DNA of 64,000 bases from an uncultured Clostridia bacterium (GCA_947168885.1 CAMVNQ010000015.1:29882-93881); one strand, 5' to 3'. Positions 7,978 to 16,335 are shown, counted from the first letter of the stretch. A program made the numbers and translations. Notes: generated by a model not told the origin, from the sequence alone.

Positions 7978-8190
7978 GTGCGCCTGATTTGGGTCGTTAT
8001 TTGGTCGTTATTTTTACAAAAGTTTGCTTCAAGTGACCACAAGCTGCTAAATGTACAGTGCCGCAAAGCCGCATTATACCGCACTTTTCTTGAAATTGCC
8101 AAAAGACGCAAAAAGCTCGAAGGTCAATTCAAGTCCAGTAACAGGAGCCAAGACAGACAAATCCGAACCATAACGGCTCGGATTTGTTTA
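7978..8190. other. Gene-free stretch with a tandem GGTCGTTATTT and a hairpin
   Basis: The region 7911-8536 lacks a convincing gene. It holds two adjacent copies of GGTCGTTATTT (about 7989-8010), a 20-bp site at 8122-8141 that recurs inverted at 24500-24519, and a perfect 8-bp stem AAATCCGA / TCGGATTT (about 8159-8185). This looks like remnant DNA from an integration hotspot, but no intact attachment site can be defined. Confidence 0.4.
8122..8141 (+). repeat. 20-bp site shared with 24500-24519 (inverted, 19/20)
   Basis: GGTCAATTCAAGTCCAGTAA here. The reverse complement of 24500-24519 differs at one position (A to G at the sixth base). The second copy lies just past the serine recombinase gene. 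Confidence 0.55.
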
Positions 8191-8417
8191 TTTTCTATTC
8201 GGGAAAACCGTACTTCGGAATAGTTATAAGAATTATTGATTAATAAATTATGTGCTGGCTTTAAGTATTAGCCAACACCTGCTTTTATTACTAATTCAAT
8301 GATTAAAATGTTGGAATTGCGCCGTAAAATCCCTTCAAATATTCTTTTACTACCTTTTATCAAAGCTTACGTCATAAGATCGCTATTTCAAAAGTGGATT
8401 TAAAAATGAATAAAATC

Positions 8418-8446
8418 TTTACAAATTCGATTTTATGTGTTATAAT
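8418..8446 (+). promoter_or_regulatory. Promoter of the membrane-protein pair
   Basis: TTTACA (8418-8423), 17-nt spacer, TATAAT (8441-8446). About 8-15 nt after the expected start of transcription is a palindrome with 7-nt arms (TCATGTT TG AACATGA, 8461-8476), which could be an operator or a 5' hairpin. Confidence 0.65.
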
Positions 8447-8460
8447 ACCTGTAAGAAATA

Positions 8461-8476
8461 TCATGTTTGAACATGA
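8461..8476. promoter_or_regulatory. Perfect 7-bp dyad near the transcription start
   Basis: TCATGTT and AACATGA separated by TG. Placement just downstream of the TATAAT box fits a repressor operator; the regulator is unknown. Confidence 0.45.
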
Positions 8477-8536
8477 CATTGATATTAGAATTCTAATGGT
8501 AAATATAAACTATATGATAGCAAAGGTGGTAACCAT

Positions 8537-9184
8537 ATGTCAGAACATGAAGCAAATTTAGAGTATCAGCAACCTGAGCAACATATGGATGAGCATACAA
8601 TAGAAGAACAATCTATATCAGCAGAACCAACAGCCCAACCTCAACAAGAGAATTTGACATTAGAACCAGTTTTCCCGTCAGCACAGCTTTTGCTCAGCTG
8701 TGCTAAAGATGAATACACAAAAGAAAGGGAAAGAACACAATTTCTTGATAATAAGGCATCTTTCTTTATGTCTGCTATTATCCTTGTTGCAACGATTTTT
8801 GTTCCGTTTATTCCTTTTGATAAGGTATACGAATCTATCACAACTGGCTCAGAACTTCAAAAGGCGATAACATACATTGCCGGAACTCTTGTGTTTGTTT
8901 CATTTGTAATTCTTGTAATAGCATTTAAGAAGCTTTATGGTGCTTATAAAATCCAAGAATATGAGCGATTCAACATTGAGAATTTGGCTGATATCGGGAT
9001 TCTTAAAACTGAAAAAAATGCTATGGAAAAGGCTTTATGCGAGAATTATAAAAATACGATAGAAAAGAATATAAGAAAGAACGATTCTAAAGCGGAGAAG
9101 GTATCTAGTGGTATTGGTAAATGTGCCATTGGATTTCTGTTATTGGCAATCTCTGCGATTTTGCTTAAAATCTTCATAGGGTAG
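8537..9184 (+). CDS. Three-helix membrane protein, SLATT/PycTM-like layout
   Basis: 215 residues. An acidic, Gln-rich N-terminal tail (1-55) is followed by a helix with KERERTQFLDNKASF leading into a first membrane segment (about 76-95), a second (about 112-132), a long charged cytoplasmic helix, and a third (about 194-214). The 'ERxxxLDxKASFF' helix running into a membrane pair is the layout of the SLATT and Pycsar-effector (DUF5706) membrane families, which serve as membrane-damaging effectors in nucleotide-signalled defence. This is resemblance by eye; no cyclase is next to it. SD AAAGGTGG precedes the ATG. The region is more AT-rich than its neighbours, suggesting transfer. Confidence 0.6.
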   Translation: MSEHEANLEYQQPEQHMDEHTIEEQSISAEPTAQPQQENLTLEPVFPSAQLLLSCAKDEYTKERERTQFLDNKASFFMSAIILVATIFVPFIPFDKVYESITTGSELQKAITYIAGTLVFVSFVILVIAFKKLYGAYKIQEYERFNIENLADIGILKTEKNAMEKALCENYKNTIEKNIRKNDSKAEKVSSGIGKCAIGFLLLAISAILLKIFIG

Positions 9185-9214
9185 AAAGAGATTATGTTAA
9201 AAGAGGTGATAAGA

Positions 9215-9439
9215 ATGGATGACAATGACTTAAGAACTCAAGCACAGCAAGCAGTGGCACAAATTGCCGCGGCTAGAAAAGAACAACAGAAAAATACCAA
9301 GCCGGATTTACGTCCATCAGTTCCGAGTACATATGGGCTTAATGGAACCACAAATTTAAGAGATTCAATGTCGTTAAACGAGGGCGTGGACTTTGAAAAT
9401 GGAGTCAATTTCGCTGAGAATAATGGTGATACACTATAA
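9215..9439 (+). CDS. Small polar protein paired with the membrane protein
   Basis: About 74 residues from ATG 9215 (GAGGTGAT at 9203-9210); the earlier in-frame ATG at 9194 precedes that site. An Ala/Gln-rich helix (about 5-25) leads to a polar, Asn-rich tail. No domain is recognised. It begins 31 nt after the membrane protein and shares its promoter, so it may be a partner or antidote; that is inference only. Confidence 0.55.
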   Translation: MDDNDLRTQAQQAVAQIAAARKEQQKNTKPDLRPSVPSTYGLNGTTNLRDSMSLNEGVDFENGVNFAENNGDTL

Positions 9440-9613
9440 GCATTTGGAGAAAAATGAGATGTGACATATAGCTTTTTGCAAACATGTTTATATTTGAGAG
9501 AGAGCACAGATGATAATTCGGAATGATATTAGATCATTTCGGAAATTGGGGTTAGCTTTAGAATAAAAAACACAGCATAAAGCGGTGAAAGAATAATCTT
9601 TAGATACAAAATC

Positions 9614-9643
9614 GCACCATTCGGCGTAACAACCGAATGGTGC
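9614..9643 (-). terminator. Terminator of the FAD oxidoreductase gene
   Basis: Perfect 11-bp stem (GCACCATTCGG / CCGAATGGTGC) with an 8-nt loop, 11 nt past the stop of the minus-strand gene, followed on that strand by GATTTTG. Probably also stops rightward transcripts. Confidence 0.75.
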
Positions 9644-9653
9644 GTGTTCTTTA

Positions 9654-10676
9654 TTATCCCATTTTGAACGACTCGGCCATATTCGTGACAAAATGCCATT
9701 GCCGTTCCATATAGGTTTTCAGCATTTTAGTCCGATCCCGGTAATCAGCAAGAACGCTGTCAGGCGCATCAAAATGCTCTGTTATCGCTAAAGCGGCGGT
9801 ATTTCCGCTTTCCATTCCTGCGGAAATACCCTCGCCCATAGGGTTCAGGAAGCCCGCGACTTCTCCCGCGAATAACAGCCGACCAGTGCCGTAGTCTATA
9901 TTGCACCCCGTCTGAATATGCGGCATGAGCCACTTTTCCTCCTTCACGCTTTTGTCTACGGTAAGAGCATGACGATCCTGCATATAGCGAATAAAGCTGT
10001 CATAATAGTATGCGATCATGCTCGTATCCTTAACTGCGACACCCAGCACGAGCATATCGTCCTTCACATTGAACCAAGCGTCATATTCGGACAGCTCCGG
10101 CTGGAGGTAAGCGTAGAAATAGTGCGGATCGAGGTCAATTTTTCCGTAATTGAAGGTCTGATATGTAGTAATGAATTTCGGAGATGTGTTCAGCACCGAC
10201 CTTTTAATCACAGATGTAACGCCCTCGCAGTCAATAACATATCTCGCCTGTTCGTTGTAGGTCTTGTCGGAATGAAGTTTAAGCTCGATATAGCTGCTTT
10301 TCTGCTCACAGGATATTGCCGAAGTCTCATCACGAAGCTCAACACCCGCTTCGACCGCATTTTCGGTCAGCCAGTTATCGAACAAACTTCGCCAGATGTT
10401 GACACCTTCCTGCTCAAAAGCGTATTCCTTGCCCTTATCATCGGTAAATATCATGCCGCGGTTATCAGTCGGAATACACATCGCAGAGCGCGGAATCTCT
10501 TTTCCGAAATACCGTCTCACCAAGTCCATGGACCTTTTTATCAGTACACCCGAACACGACTTATACCGCGGCAGCTTCATATGCTCGACGAGCAAAACCT
10601 TCAAGTGGCTGTCGGCGAGCGTCTTTGCCGCTGTCGAGCCTGTCGGTCCCGCGCCGACAACTATAACATCATACAT
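9654..10676 (-). CDS. FAD-dependent oxidoreductase, geranylgeranyl-reductase-like
   Basis: 340 residues. The N-terminus has the Rossmann FAD motif G8-A-G10-P-T-G13 after DVIVV, then an acid residue at the end of strand 2 (LLVEH). A central segment has the CEGVTS turn and the C-terminal half the FAD contact GRLLFAGEVAGFLNPMGEG, whose GEVAGF-NP-GEGI pattern is typical of the GGR family of flavoproteins. Such enzymes reduce isoprenoid or other C=C bonds or hydroxylate aromatics; the substrate here is unknown. It is probably cytosolic. It appears to be a single gene with its own terminator, lying just past the end of the FliD-like operon. Confidence 0.82.
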   Translation of the reverse strand: MYDVIVVGAGPTGSTAAKTLADSHLKVLLVEHMKLPRYKSCSGVLIKRSMDLVRRYFGKEIPRSAMCIPTDNRGMIFTDDKGKEYAFEQEGVNIWRSLFDNWLTENAVEAGVELRDETSAISCEQKSSYIELKLHSDKTYNEQARYVIDCEGVTSVIKRSVLNTSPKFITTYQTFNYGKIDLDPHYFYAYLQPELSEYDAWFNVKDDMLVLGVAVKDTSMIAYYYDSFIRYMQDRHALTVDKSVKEEKWLMPHIQTGCNIDYGTGRLLFAGEVAGFLNPMGEGISAGMESGNTAALAITEHFDAPDSVLADYRDRTKMLKTYMERQWHFVTNMAESFKMG

Positions 10677-10721
10677 CTGTTGTCCTCGAATTATTAATAC
10701 TACAGCATAGTGTAGAGTTAA

Positions 10722-11375
10722 TTATCCCTTTACATCCAAACTATTCTTTACGAGCTTATCACCGCTTTTCACAAGTGTACTGTCAACAGACTCTCGGGTG
10801 ACGTTATTCAGAGCTCCGGCGGGCAGCTTCTTTCCGAGCTCCCAAGTCGGATCAGCTTCTTTGCAGGCATCGTAAAGCGCCTGTCTGTACTGCCGTTCAT
10901 ATTGCCCGAGCGTCCAAGTGCCTTTCAGCCTGTCTTTGATCGGAACACTAAGCTGATAATCTCTGAATACTTCAGAGCGCCTTGTGGTATCGCCGTTCGC
11001 AACGCCGTTTTCCTGCATAAAGTGGCGTTTGGTCTCGTCAAACATCTTCTGACGGGCGCTTTCGGAAACATCTATGATCTGATGACGTTCGGATTCCGGT
11101 ATTCCCGTAGCGTCCATTCCGGCGACACCAAAGGCATTGAGCAGATTACCGTCCTTATCGAATGATGACATAAGGTTCTTGATAGCCTGCGGATTGGTGT
11201 ATCCGACAGCGCCGCCCTTCATAGAGCTTGTCATCATATTCATAGCAGCCTTGTATTGCTTGCTGTTGGTGTCAATTCCGGCGCTTTTAAGCATTTGCTT
11301 GCCTTTTTTGCTGTTTATCGGCGATCCGAGCATCTGATTTATAATGTCGCTTGAGTTTCTTATCATCAATGACAT
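10722..11375 (-). CDS. DUF3879-like protein, last gene of the FliD-like operon
   Basis: About 217 residues from ATG 11375 (GGGAGGAAATCTT before it; the upstream TTG lies in front of the ribosome site). The beginning MSLMIRNSSDIINQMLGSP, followed by a Lys/Met/Ser-rich region and a Tyr-rich helix (LGQYERQYRQALYDACK), matches the DUF3879 family of Firmicutes as I remember it. There is no signal peptide or membrane segment. It is encoded 28 nt after the DUF4885-like gene. Function is unknown; the operon context suggests a secreted or surface-assembly role. Confidence 0.6.
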   Translation of the reverse strand: MSLMIRNSSDIINQMLGSPINSKKGKQMLKSAGIDTNSKQYKAAMNMMTSSMKGGAVGYTNPQAIKNLMSSFDKDGNLLNAFGVAGMDATGIPESERHQIIDVSESARQKMFDETKRHFMQENGVANGDTTRRSEVFRDYQLSVPIKDRLKGTWTLGQYERQYRQALYDACKEADPTWELGKKLPAGALNNVTRESVDSTLVKSGDKLVKNSLDVKG

Positions 11376-11403
11376 AAGATTTCCTCCCTTTATATCATCC
11401 AAG

Positions 11404-12486
11404 TTATATAAAAGTAGTCATAACCTTCTTTCCCGACGACACGCCAAGATCGTTGACATAATCATCTATCCAGTCCGTGTCACCGTTCCCGTAGCTGTTT
11501 TTCTGCCCGATGTCGTGAAGCCCGGTAGAATTGAACTTTATGGAAAGATCCATTTTCAGAGAGCTGTCGGAATAACCGTACTCAGCTGCATGGTCGATAT
11601 AGCTGTGCAGCAGCTTTGTGTGTGATTCAACGGTAAATCCGTCTGTTGGATTGGCTTTTGCGTATTCGTGCAGCATTTCCTTTACGCTTCTGTTATCCGG
11701 CGTTATAAAATCATTGCCGTTTTGAGTACATTCCGCGAGATTCACGCCGATAAGCTCCTTTACAAGCTCGTTGGAATACCGGAGCGTCTGACCCTCCTTG
11801 AATATCTGAGAGTTGTTCTCCCAAGTACCGCAAAGCCGGATATGGTCATACAGGTTCTTGCCGTTCTGCCCCTTGTTGAGCACATTTTCAATTTCGGCGG
11901 CTTTTCCTTTGTCGGAGCCGTCAACGGTTATCCTGTTCGTGTACGCGTCAACGGTAAATGTGTAATTCTCGTTGTCGGAGATCGTGATACCGCTTTCCGA
12001 AAGGATATTCCCGATCTGACGATTTATCATCTGTCGGTCAAAGCTGTTTTTGTCAAGCTCGCTCAGATACGCGCCGTTCGAGATGTATTCCGATGATTGA
12101 TAATCATACCTTGCTCCGTTTATGCGGGTGCTTGCGTATGATATATTCTTTCCGGCTCTGTCATTTACCGCGATGATCTCATTTCCGGCATTTTCCAACC
12201 GTGCCTTGTTTTCGGCTTTGGCTGCATCAAAAGCGGCAGTCACATCTGCAAGCGTCGCCTTCGGTACTTCCGCAGCCGCTTTTTTGATCTGAGGTTTCCC
12301 GTATATTATCGCCTTTGAAATTTTCGCTTTTGCGGCATCAGGCAGATCGGACTGCCAAGCAAAACCGTCCGCCTTTTTCACAGACTTTCCTTTTCCTGGT
12401 TTTACAGAAAGCATTTTAGACATCAAGGCGGAGCCGTACGGTATTTTAATAAATGAACTGTTCGGATACATTCTTCTGATGTTCAA
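11404..12486 (-). CDS. DUF4885-like protein
   Basis: About 360 residues. A TTG at 12486 is the likely start (GGGGG seven nt upstream); the GTG at 12495 overlaps the ribosome site. There is a basic Lys/Ala-rich first third, then the block beginning SYASTRINGARYDYQSS and a C-terminal block with 'NPTDGFTVESHTKLLHSYID' typical of DUF4885 proteins (family recalled from pattern). No signal peptide is visible. It follows the DUF6033-like gene by 15 nt, in the same leftward operon. Function is not known to me. Confidence 0.55.
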   Translation of the reverse strand: MNIRRMYPNSSFIKIPYGSALMSKMLSVKPGKGKSVKKADGFAWQSDLPDAAKAKISKAIIYGKPQIKKAAAEVPKATLADVTAAFDAAKAENKARLENAGNEIIAVNDRAGKNISYASTRINGARYDYQSSEYISNGAYLSELDKNSFDRQMINRQIGNILSESGITISDNENYTFTVDAYTNRITVDGSDKGKAAEIENVLNKGQNGKNLYDHIRLCGTWENNSQIFKEGQTLRYSNELVKELIGVNLAECTQNGNDFITPDNRSVKEMLHEYAKANPTDGFTVESHTKLLHSYIDHAAEYGYSDSSLKMDLSIKFNSTGLHDIGQKNSYGNGDTDWIDDYVNDLGVSSGKKVMTTFI

Positions 12487-12501
12487 AGCAAACACCCCCG
12501 T

Positions 12502-13317
12502 TTACGCCGAATATCCTATCTTATCGCCTTTCTGTGCTACTTCGGCTGGAACCTTGTTCCAGTCTATATTTTTCATATTGCGGAAAAGCTCGTCGATAGT
12601 CTTTGCGTTGACAGGCGCGCGCTGAACCATTGTCGGCTCGATCTTTTCAAGATTTTTAGTGCGGACTGTCTCACCGGGAGCCGGACGCTTCTTCTGCTCA
12701 TCAATGACCTTCTGCATTTTAGCTTTGTACTCAGCTACGGTTTGACGCGGACGTTCGGTCTTTTGGGCTTCTTTCTTGTCCTCGGCACGCTTTTCCTCGA
12801 TCTGCTTCTGCATCTGCTCGTTGCGGTCAGCAGTGGACTTTTCAAGCTCCGCAAACATCGAGGTAATGCCCTTATCGTCGAACGATACGCTCACGCTGTT
12901 GAGTGAAACATCCTTGCCAAAATTGCGCTCATAACCGAACTGCTCGCAGATCTGCTTTGACATATTGACAGCGGTATCAACGTGCTTCATCTGCTTTGCC
13001 GCAAAATTCTCGTCGTCAGCCATTTTTTCAAGCTCCTCACTTGAAAATACTACCGAGAACTCCTTCGAACTCTGCTTCATAAGACCTTTCAAATCATCGC
13101 CCGCGTCTGCAATAACGAAATCGTAGTCGCCATAATCCTTGCGTAGCTTGTCGAGATACTTCTGCGCCTTATCGGACAGCTTGTATTCGCTCGACTTAAC
13201 CTCGGCGGCGGTGCTGTTCTTTGCAGCTTCGGCCTTTTTCGTTGTGTCGGTCTTTTTGTTGTTTCCAACAGCGTACTTTCCGTAGTTGCTGTTAGTCAGT
13301 CCGTGTATTCCTACCAT
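12502..13317 (-). CDS. DUF6033-like protein
   Basis: 271 residues. It starts MVGIHGLTNSNYGKYA, then a Lys/Ala-rich linker and a core with LSDKAQKYLDKLRKDYGDYD, VVFSSEELEKMADDE and FDDKGITSMFAELEK, features I associate with DUF6033. The C-terminal half is a charged coiled coil (KQIEEKRAEDKKEAQK). It lacks an N-terminal signal peptide. Its short Asn/Tyr/Gly-rich start resembles other proteins of this operon, which could be an export signal; that is speculative. It is the fifth gene of the leftward operon driven from 16312. Confidence 0.55.
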   Translation of the reverse strand: MVGIHGLTNSNYGKYAVGNNKKTDTTKKAEAAKNSTAAEVKSSEYKLSDKAQKYLDKLRKDYGDYDFVIADAGDDLKGLMKQSSKEFSVVFSSEELEKMADDENFAAKQMKHVDTAVNMSKQICEQFGYERNFGKDVSLNSVSVSFDDKGITSMFAELEKSTADRNEQMQKQIEEKRAEDKKEAQKTERPRQTVAEYKAKMQKVIDEQKKRPAPGETVRTKNLEKIEPTMVQRAPVNAKTIDELFRNMKNIDWNKVPAEVAQKGDKIGYSA

Positions 13318-13352
13318 AATGTATTCCTCCTTGCTTTACATTGTTTTATGAC

Positions 13353-13988
13353 TTATCCTGTTATGTCGAGGACAGCGCCCGTATCACCGCTTGAAACAGC
13401 TATTGACGATGTTTCGGCAGTAGCCGGAGCGTCAATCTCTACGATCGCATCACGCTGGGCGGCATATAATGCCTGAGCCGTGGGATTCATATTTTCAACC
13501 CATGCATTGCTTTCCTCATTCAGCTTGTTCTGCTTTTCCTGATACTCCCGTTCTTCGTCCTCGTCCCATTCGGACTTGTGCTTTTTACGTTCAGCATTCT
13601 GTGCCATCATCTGCGCTGTTTTGGCGAACTGGTACATATCCTTGTCGTATTCCATAAGCCTGCGTTCGTCACCCGGCGGGACAATATCGCCCTTTGCCAT
13701 ATTGCGATAAACGGTCATTGCCTTTGCCTGATCCTCGGCGTGCTTTTTCTCAGCTTCCGCATTAGCCTTTGATGTAGCCATCTGAGACTGCATCATATAA
13801 GCGTCATTAAAAGCCTTTTTGTCCTTGATCATCTGCTCTTTGGCAGCGTCCGTGAGCATATACTGCTCCCCGTCATCGCCTTGAATAAGGTTAGCTTGCT
13901 TATCCTTCGGAACTTCCTGTCCCTTTTGAAGCTTCACGGCTTCGTAGCTATGAACATACGGTGATATGTTGAATGATACACCTGTCAT
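13353..13988 (-). CDS. Uncharacterised coiled-coil protein of the FliD-like operon
   Basis: About 211 residues from ATG 13988 (AGGAGG seven nt upstream). The sequence starts MTGVSFNISPYVHSYEAV. A long highly charged helix follows (about 70-165; Lys/Glu/Gln-rich, with HKSEWDEDEEREYQEKQ), ending in a Ser/Ala/Thr tail. No domain is recognised. The region resembles a flagellar chaperone or rod/hook-length protein in composition only. Confidence 0.5.
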   Translation of the reverse strand: MTGVSFNISPYVHSYEAVKLQKGQEVPKDKQANLIQGDDGEQYMLTDAAKEQMIKDKKAFNDAYMMQSQMATSKANAEAEKKHAEDQAKAMTVYRNMAKGDIVPPGDERRLMEYDKDMYQFAKTAQMMAQNAERKKHKSEWDEDEEREYQEKQNKLNEESNAWVENMNPTAQALYAAQRDAIVEIDAPATAETSSIAVSSGDTGAVLDITG

Positions 13989-14020
13989 ATCCACACCTCC
14001 TTGTTATTTATACGGTTGTA

Positions 14021-14554
14021 TTACTTATCAAAAACGTAGTCTTCGTAGAAACGGAGAATCTGAACATACTCCTGCGCGATCCCATACTTTCCGAGTGCGT
14101 TCATATCAGCTATATTTTTCCTGAATGCCACCATAAAATCCTGTCGCTGGTTCAAACCAACATTTTCGCTGCCCAAAGGTAGAGAAGAAAATCCAAATCT
14201 TTTCGGTGCTCCGCTGTAAGCCTCCAAAGCCCGCATTTCGGGAAGTGTAGCGTTATGCGGATCAACTTTCCTTACATCAATGATCTGCTCGAACTCTTTC
14301 CCGTACTCATCAACGCCTTTGGCAAGTATCTTAGGATCGTCCTCGGTAGAGGTCTCGGCATATTTCAGATAAAAGGACAGACCCGTTCCATTCCCGCCGG
14401 AATAGAGCATATCATCCTTTTTCAGATAAACGATATGGCTTGAACCATTCTCCACTTTATCGGACAAAATGCTCCGGAAATCTGCGTTTCCAGTATTCCT
14501 GCCCGAATACCTGCTTTGAATAGTTACATCGGTTACTATAGGATTTATCTGCAT
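14021..14554 (-). CDS. Uncharacterised protein of the FliD-like operon
   Basis: 177 residues starting MQINPIVTDVTIQSRYSGRN. A short Arg/Asn-rich lead is followed by a compact alpha/beta core (HIVYLKKDDMLYSGGNGTG, then LAKGVDEYGKEFEQIIDV) and a helical C-terminus. The 'VDEYGKEFEQ' and 'NATLPEMRALEAY' pieces recur in small Firmicutes proteins encoded with flagellin-like or FliD-like genes, as far as I recall. No signal peptide. Function unknown. Confidence 0.5.
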   Translation of the reverse strand: MQINPIVTDVTIQSRYSGRNTGNADFRSILSDKVENGSSHIVYLKKDDMLYSGGNGTGLSFYLKYAETSTEDDPKILAKGVDEYGKEFEQIIDVRKVDPHNATLPEMRALEAYSGAPKRFGFSSLPLGSENVGLNQRQDFMVAFRKNIADMNALGKYGIAQEYVQILRFYEDYVFDK

Positions 14555-14688
14555 AAGTGCCTCCTATAAACGCTTATTATCCAATTATAATATCGGCAGA
14601 AATCTCTGAAACTTTAGCCAAATCCGGCAAAAAGCCGACCGCTATGGTCAGCTTTTCACCGAGCATTATGACATCACCATTTATATGT

Positions 14689-15399
14689 TCAGAACAGCTT
14701 ATTGTAGAGATAGCCGTTCATTGACGCTGTTTGCGTTGTTGCCGCTGTTGTGGCGCTTGTTTTGGCGTAGGTCTTATCCTGTTCGAGATACGCTGTGCTC
14801 TTGGCGAACGCAGAAATCGCGCTTGCCTGCGTGGACATGAAGCTTGCATACGAATTTTTCTTGCCGAATACTTCGTCAAGCTCATCCTCACTTGCGCTTT
14901 TGAACGTATCCTTGTCAACGGAGAGCTTCCCGTCGCTGCCTATGCTTATGCCGACCTTTGACAGCTTGGTGCTGTAAGCCGTAGTCATATTTGCAATAAA
15001 CTCGGACTTGCCAGACACCGTGGAGTTACCGGAGCCGCGGGTAGCTGTATAAAGCTCGTTGTAGCTGTCAACAAAAGCCTGTGCAGCTTCAAAAGCCTTG
15101 TCCATATCTACCTCTCCGGTCTTATCATCAGCCTTGAACGCCGATTCGAGCTTTGACGCGGCGGACGAAACATTATCCGCATATGTTCCCAGCTTATCAT
15201 TGTTTGCAGCCGAATAAGCCGTTGACTTCTTGGTATCTTTCTTTTCGAGCTTATCTGCAGTCTCGCTTGCTTTTTCGGAGGCGTTAGCCTTCTGCATAGC
15301 GAAATAGTGCTTATAAAGCGGCTTCGCGGTCTGGAAGTCACTCCATTGACTCAGAACGCTGCTCATTGACGAGTAGAATAAACTAAGATCGCTCATCAT
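14689..15399 (-). CDS. FliD C-terminal-like (hook-cap-like) protein
   Basis: 236 residues from ATG 15399 (GAAGGGAAGTG in front; the longer reading from 15459 would place codons upstream of that site). After a Ser/Tyr-rich start comes a linker, then a C-terminal domain with FVDSYNELYTA, the segment LSKVGISIGSDGKLSVDKDTF and DELDEVFG. This is the order of conserved blocks in the FliD C-terminal domain (filament cap and adhesin). It is far shorter than true FliD and lacks its N-terminal domain, and no flagellin or export gene is visible here. It may be a non-flagellar capping or surface protein. Confidence 0.65.
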   Translation of the reverse strand: MMSDLSLFYSSMSSVLSQWSDFQTAKPLYKHYFAMQKANASEKASETADKLEKKDTKKSTAYSAANNDKLGTYADNVSSAASKLESAFKADDKTGEVDMDKAFEAAQAFVDSYNELYTATRGSGNSTVSGKSEFIANMTTAYSTKLSKVGISIGSDGKLSVDKDTFKSASEDELDEVFGKKNSYASFMSTQASAISAFAKSTAYLEQDKTYAKTSATTAATTQTASMNGYLYNKLF

Positions 15400-15514
15400 A
15401 TCACTTCCCTTCGATAATAGTAGCGGCGGCTGTCCGCACGACAATACGGCAGAGGTCATGTCCGCGGGTAGTCGCGAAAAAGAGTATTGATGATGTCATT
15501 ATGCTTGAAAATAG

Positions 15515-16123
15515 TTATTGAGCTGCCGATGAAGCGGCTTCGGACTGCGTGTTAAAGTCCTTCTCCCATTCATCGAAGCCCTTGCGCACACGGTCAAGCG
15601 TGTCGTAGCATACGCCGGGGAGCTTTCCGCCCCATATATGCTCACACTCTCCGAAGCCCTTTTCAAAGGCTTTCTTGACCTTTTGGAAAGACTCGTAATT
15701 GTCTCCGGCAAGGCTCTTGGCGAAGTCAAGGATACGGTTCGCGGTCTTTTCCGCGCCCCAGAAATCATCCGAGCCGTCACTCTTGATAGGCTCTACGCCG
15801 TAGCTGCGGAGTATAGAGTCAATGTTCACGCCGCCCTTTCCGGCAGCCTTATTTGCCTGTGTGCCAAGCATTTTGGCGACAACATCCTTCATTCCCTCGT
15901 TTTTGATGCCGAGAGCTGTTTTCCCCGCATATTCAGTAGCGATGCCCTTATTTGTAGCAGTCTTGCCGGTTATCTCAAGAGTATCCTTGTTGCTCTTTGC
16001 TTCTGCGGCTTTGGTGCTTTCGGCTGTCGCGTCCGATGTCTTCTTTACGGTATCATCGGTCTTTTTGCTGTAGCTTGCGGGATTACTGCGGTAATTACTG
16101 TAATTTGTGGTGATAACACTCAT
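15515..16123 (-). CDS. Operon-leading protein, DUF5610/'hydrogenase-4 component G'-like
   Basis: 202 residues, first gene after the promoter at 16312-16284. It starts MSVITTNYSNYRSNPASYSKK, with a Thr/Ala/Lys-rich linker (20-70), a Gly-rich segment and a conserved C-terminal helix pair (YESFQKVKKAFEKGFGECE, then WGGKLPGVCYDTLDRVRKG). That pair is widespread in small Firmicutes proteins often mislabelled hydrogenase-4 component G or DUF5610. Strong SD AAGGAGGAC before the ATG. Function unknown; its neighbour is the FliD-like gene. Confidence 0.6.
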   Translation of the reverse strand: MSVITTNYSNYRSNPASYSKKTDDTVKKTSDATAESTKAAEAKSNKDTLEITGKTATNKGIATEYAGKTALGIKNEGMKDVVAKMLGTQANKAAGKGGVNIDSILRSYGVEPIKSDGSDDFWGAEKTANRILDFAKSLAGDNYESFQKVKKAFEKGFGECEHIWGGKLPGVCYDTLDRVRKGFDEWEKDFNTQSEAASSAAQ

Positions 16124-16277
16124 AGCTTTGTCCTCCTTGAAATTATTAAGGTATGCCGCGCTCTCTGCCTAAGTGCGACATTAAGGCATATATCCTTATA
16201 TGCCTACCGTTGATATATGCGCAAGAAACGGCATTACGCCATTTCTTAGTGCCGGAATTGCGAAAAGACTTTTTCCC
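16124..16277 (-). ncRNA. Structured 5' leader of the FliD-like operon
   Basis: About 150 nt lie between the promoter and the first gene. Two clear stems appear on the minus strand: a 10-bp stem AAGAAATGGC / GCCGTTTCTT with a 5-nt loop (about 16221-16245) and an 8-bp stem GGCATATA / TATATGCC with a 4-nt loop (about 16183-16202). A GC-rich segment near the ribosome site could pair with earlier parts. Length and position fit a riboswitch or attenuator, but I could not match it to a known class. Confidence 0.4.
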
Positions 16278-16283
16278 ACCATA

Positions 16284-16312
16284 ATTATATCACGCTCGTG
16301 CTTATTTGTCAA
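16284..16312 (-). promoter_or_regulatory. Consensus promoter of the seven-gene leftward operon
   Basis: Minus strand TTGACA (16312-16307), 17-nt spacer, TATAAT (16289-16284): a perfect match to the housekeeping sigma consensus. Transcription would start near 16277. Confidence 0.85.
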
Positions 16313-16335
16313 CATGAAAAATTACGATGATAGCC

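Noticed and set aside
8100..8160. tRNA-like 3' end (TTCAAGTCC ... AGGAGCCA)
   Set aside because: No complementary acceptor strand or anticodon arm in the preceding 80 nt, so it is not a tRNA gene.
7978..8223. Open frame of 81 codons
   Set aside because: No ribosome site or promoter, crosses the 20-bp repeat and a hairpin; looks like decayed intergenic sequence.
16124..16277. c-di-GMP riboswitch
   Set aside because: The conserved GEMM core segments and tetraloop receptor are not present; only generic stems are seen.
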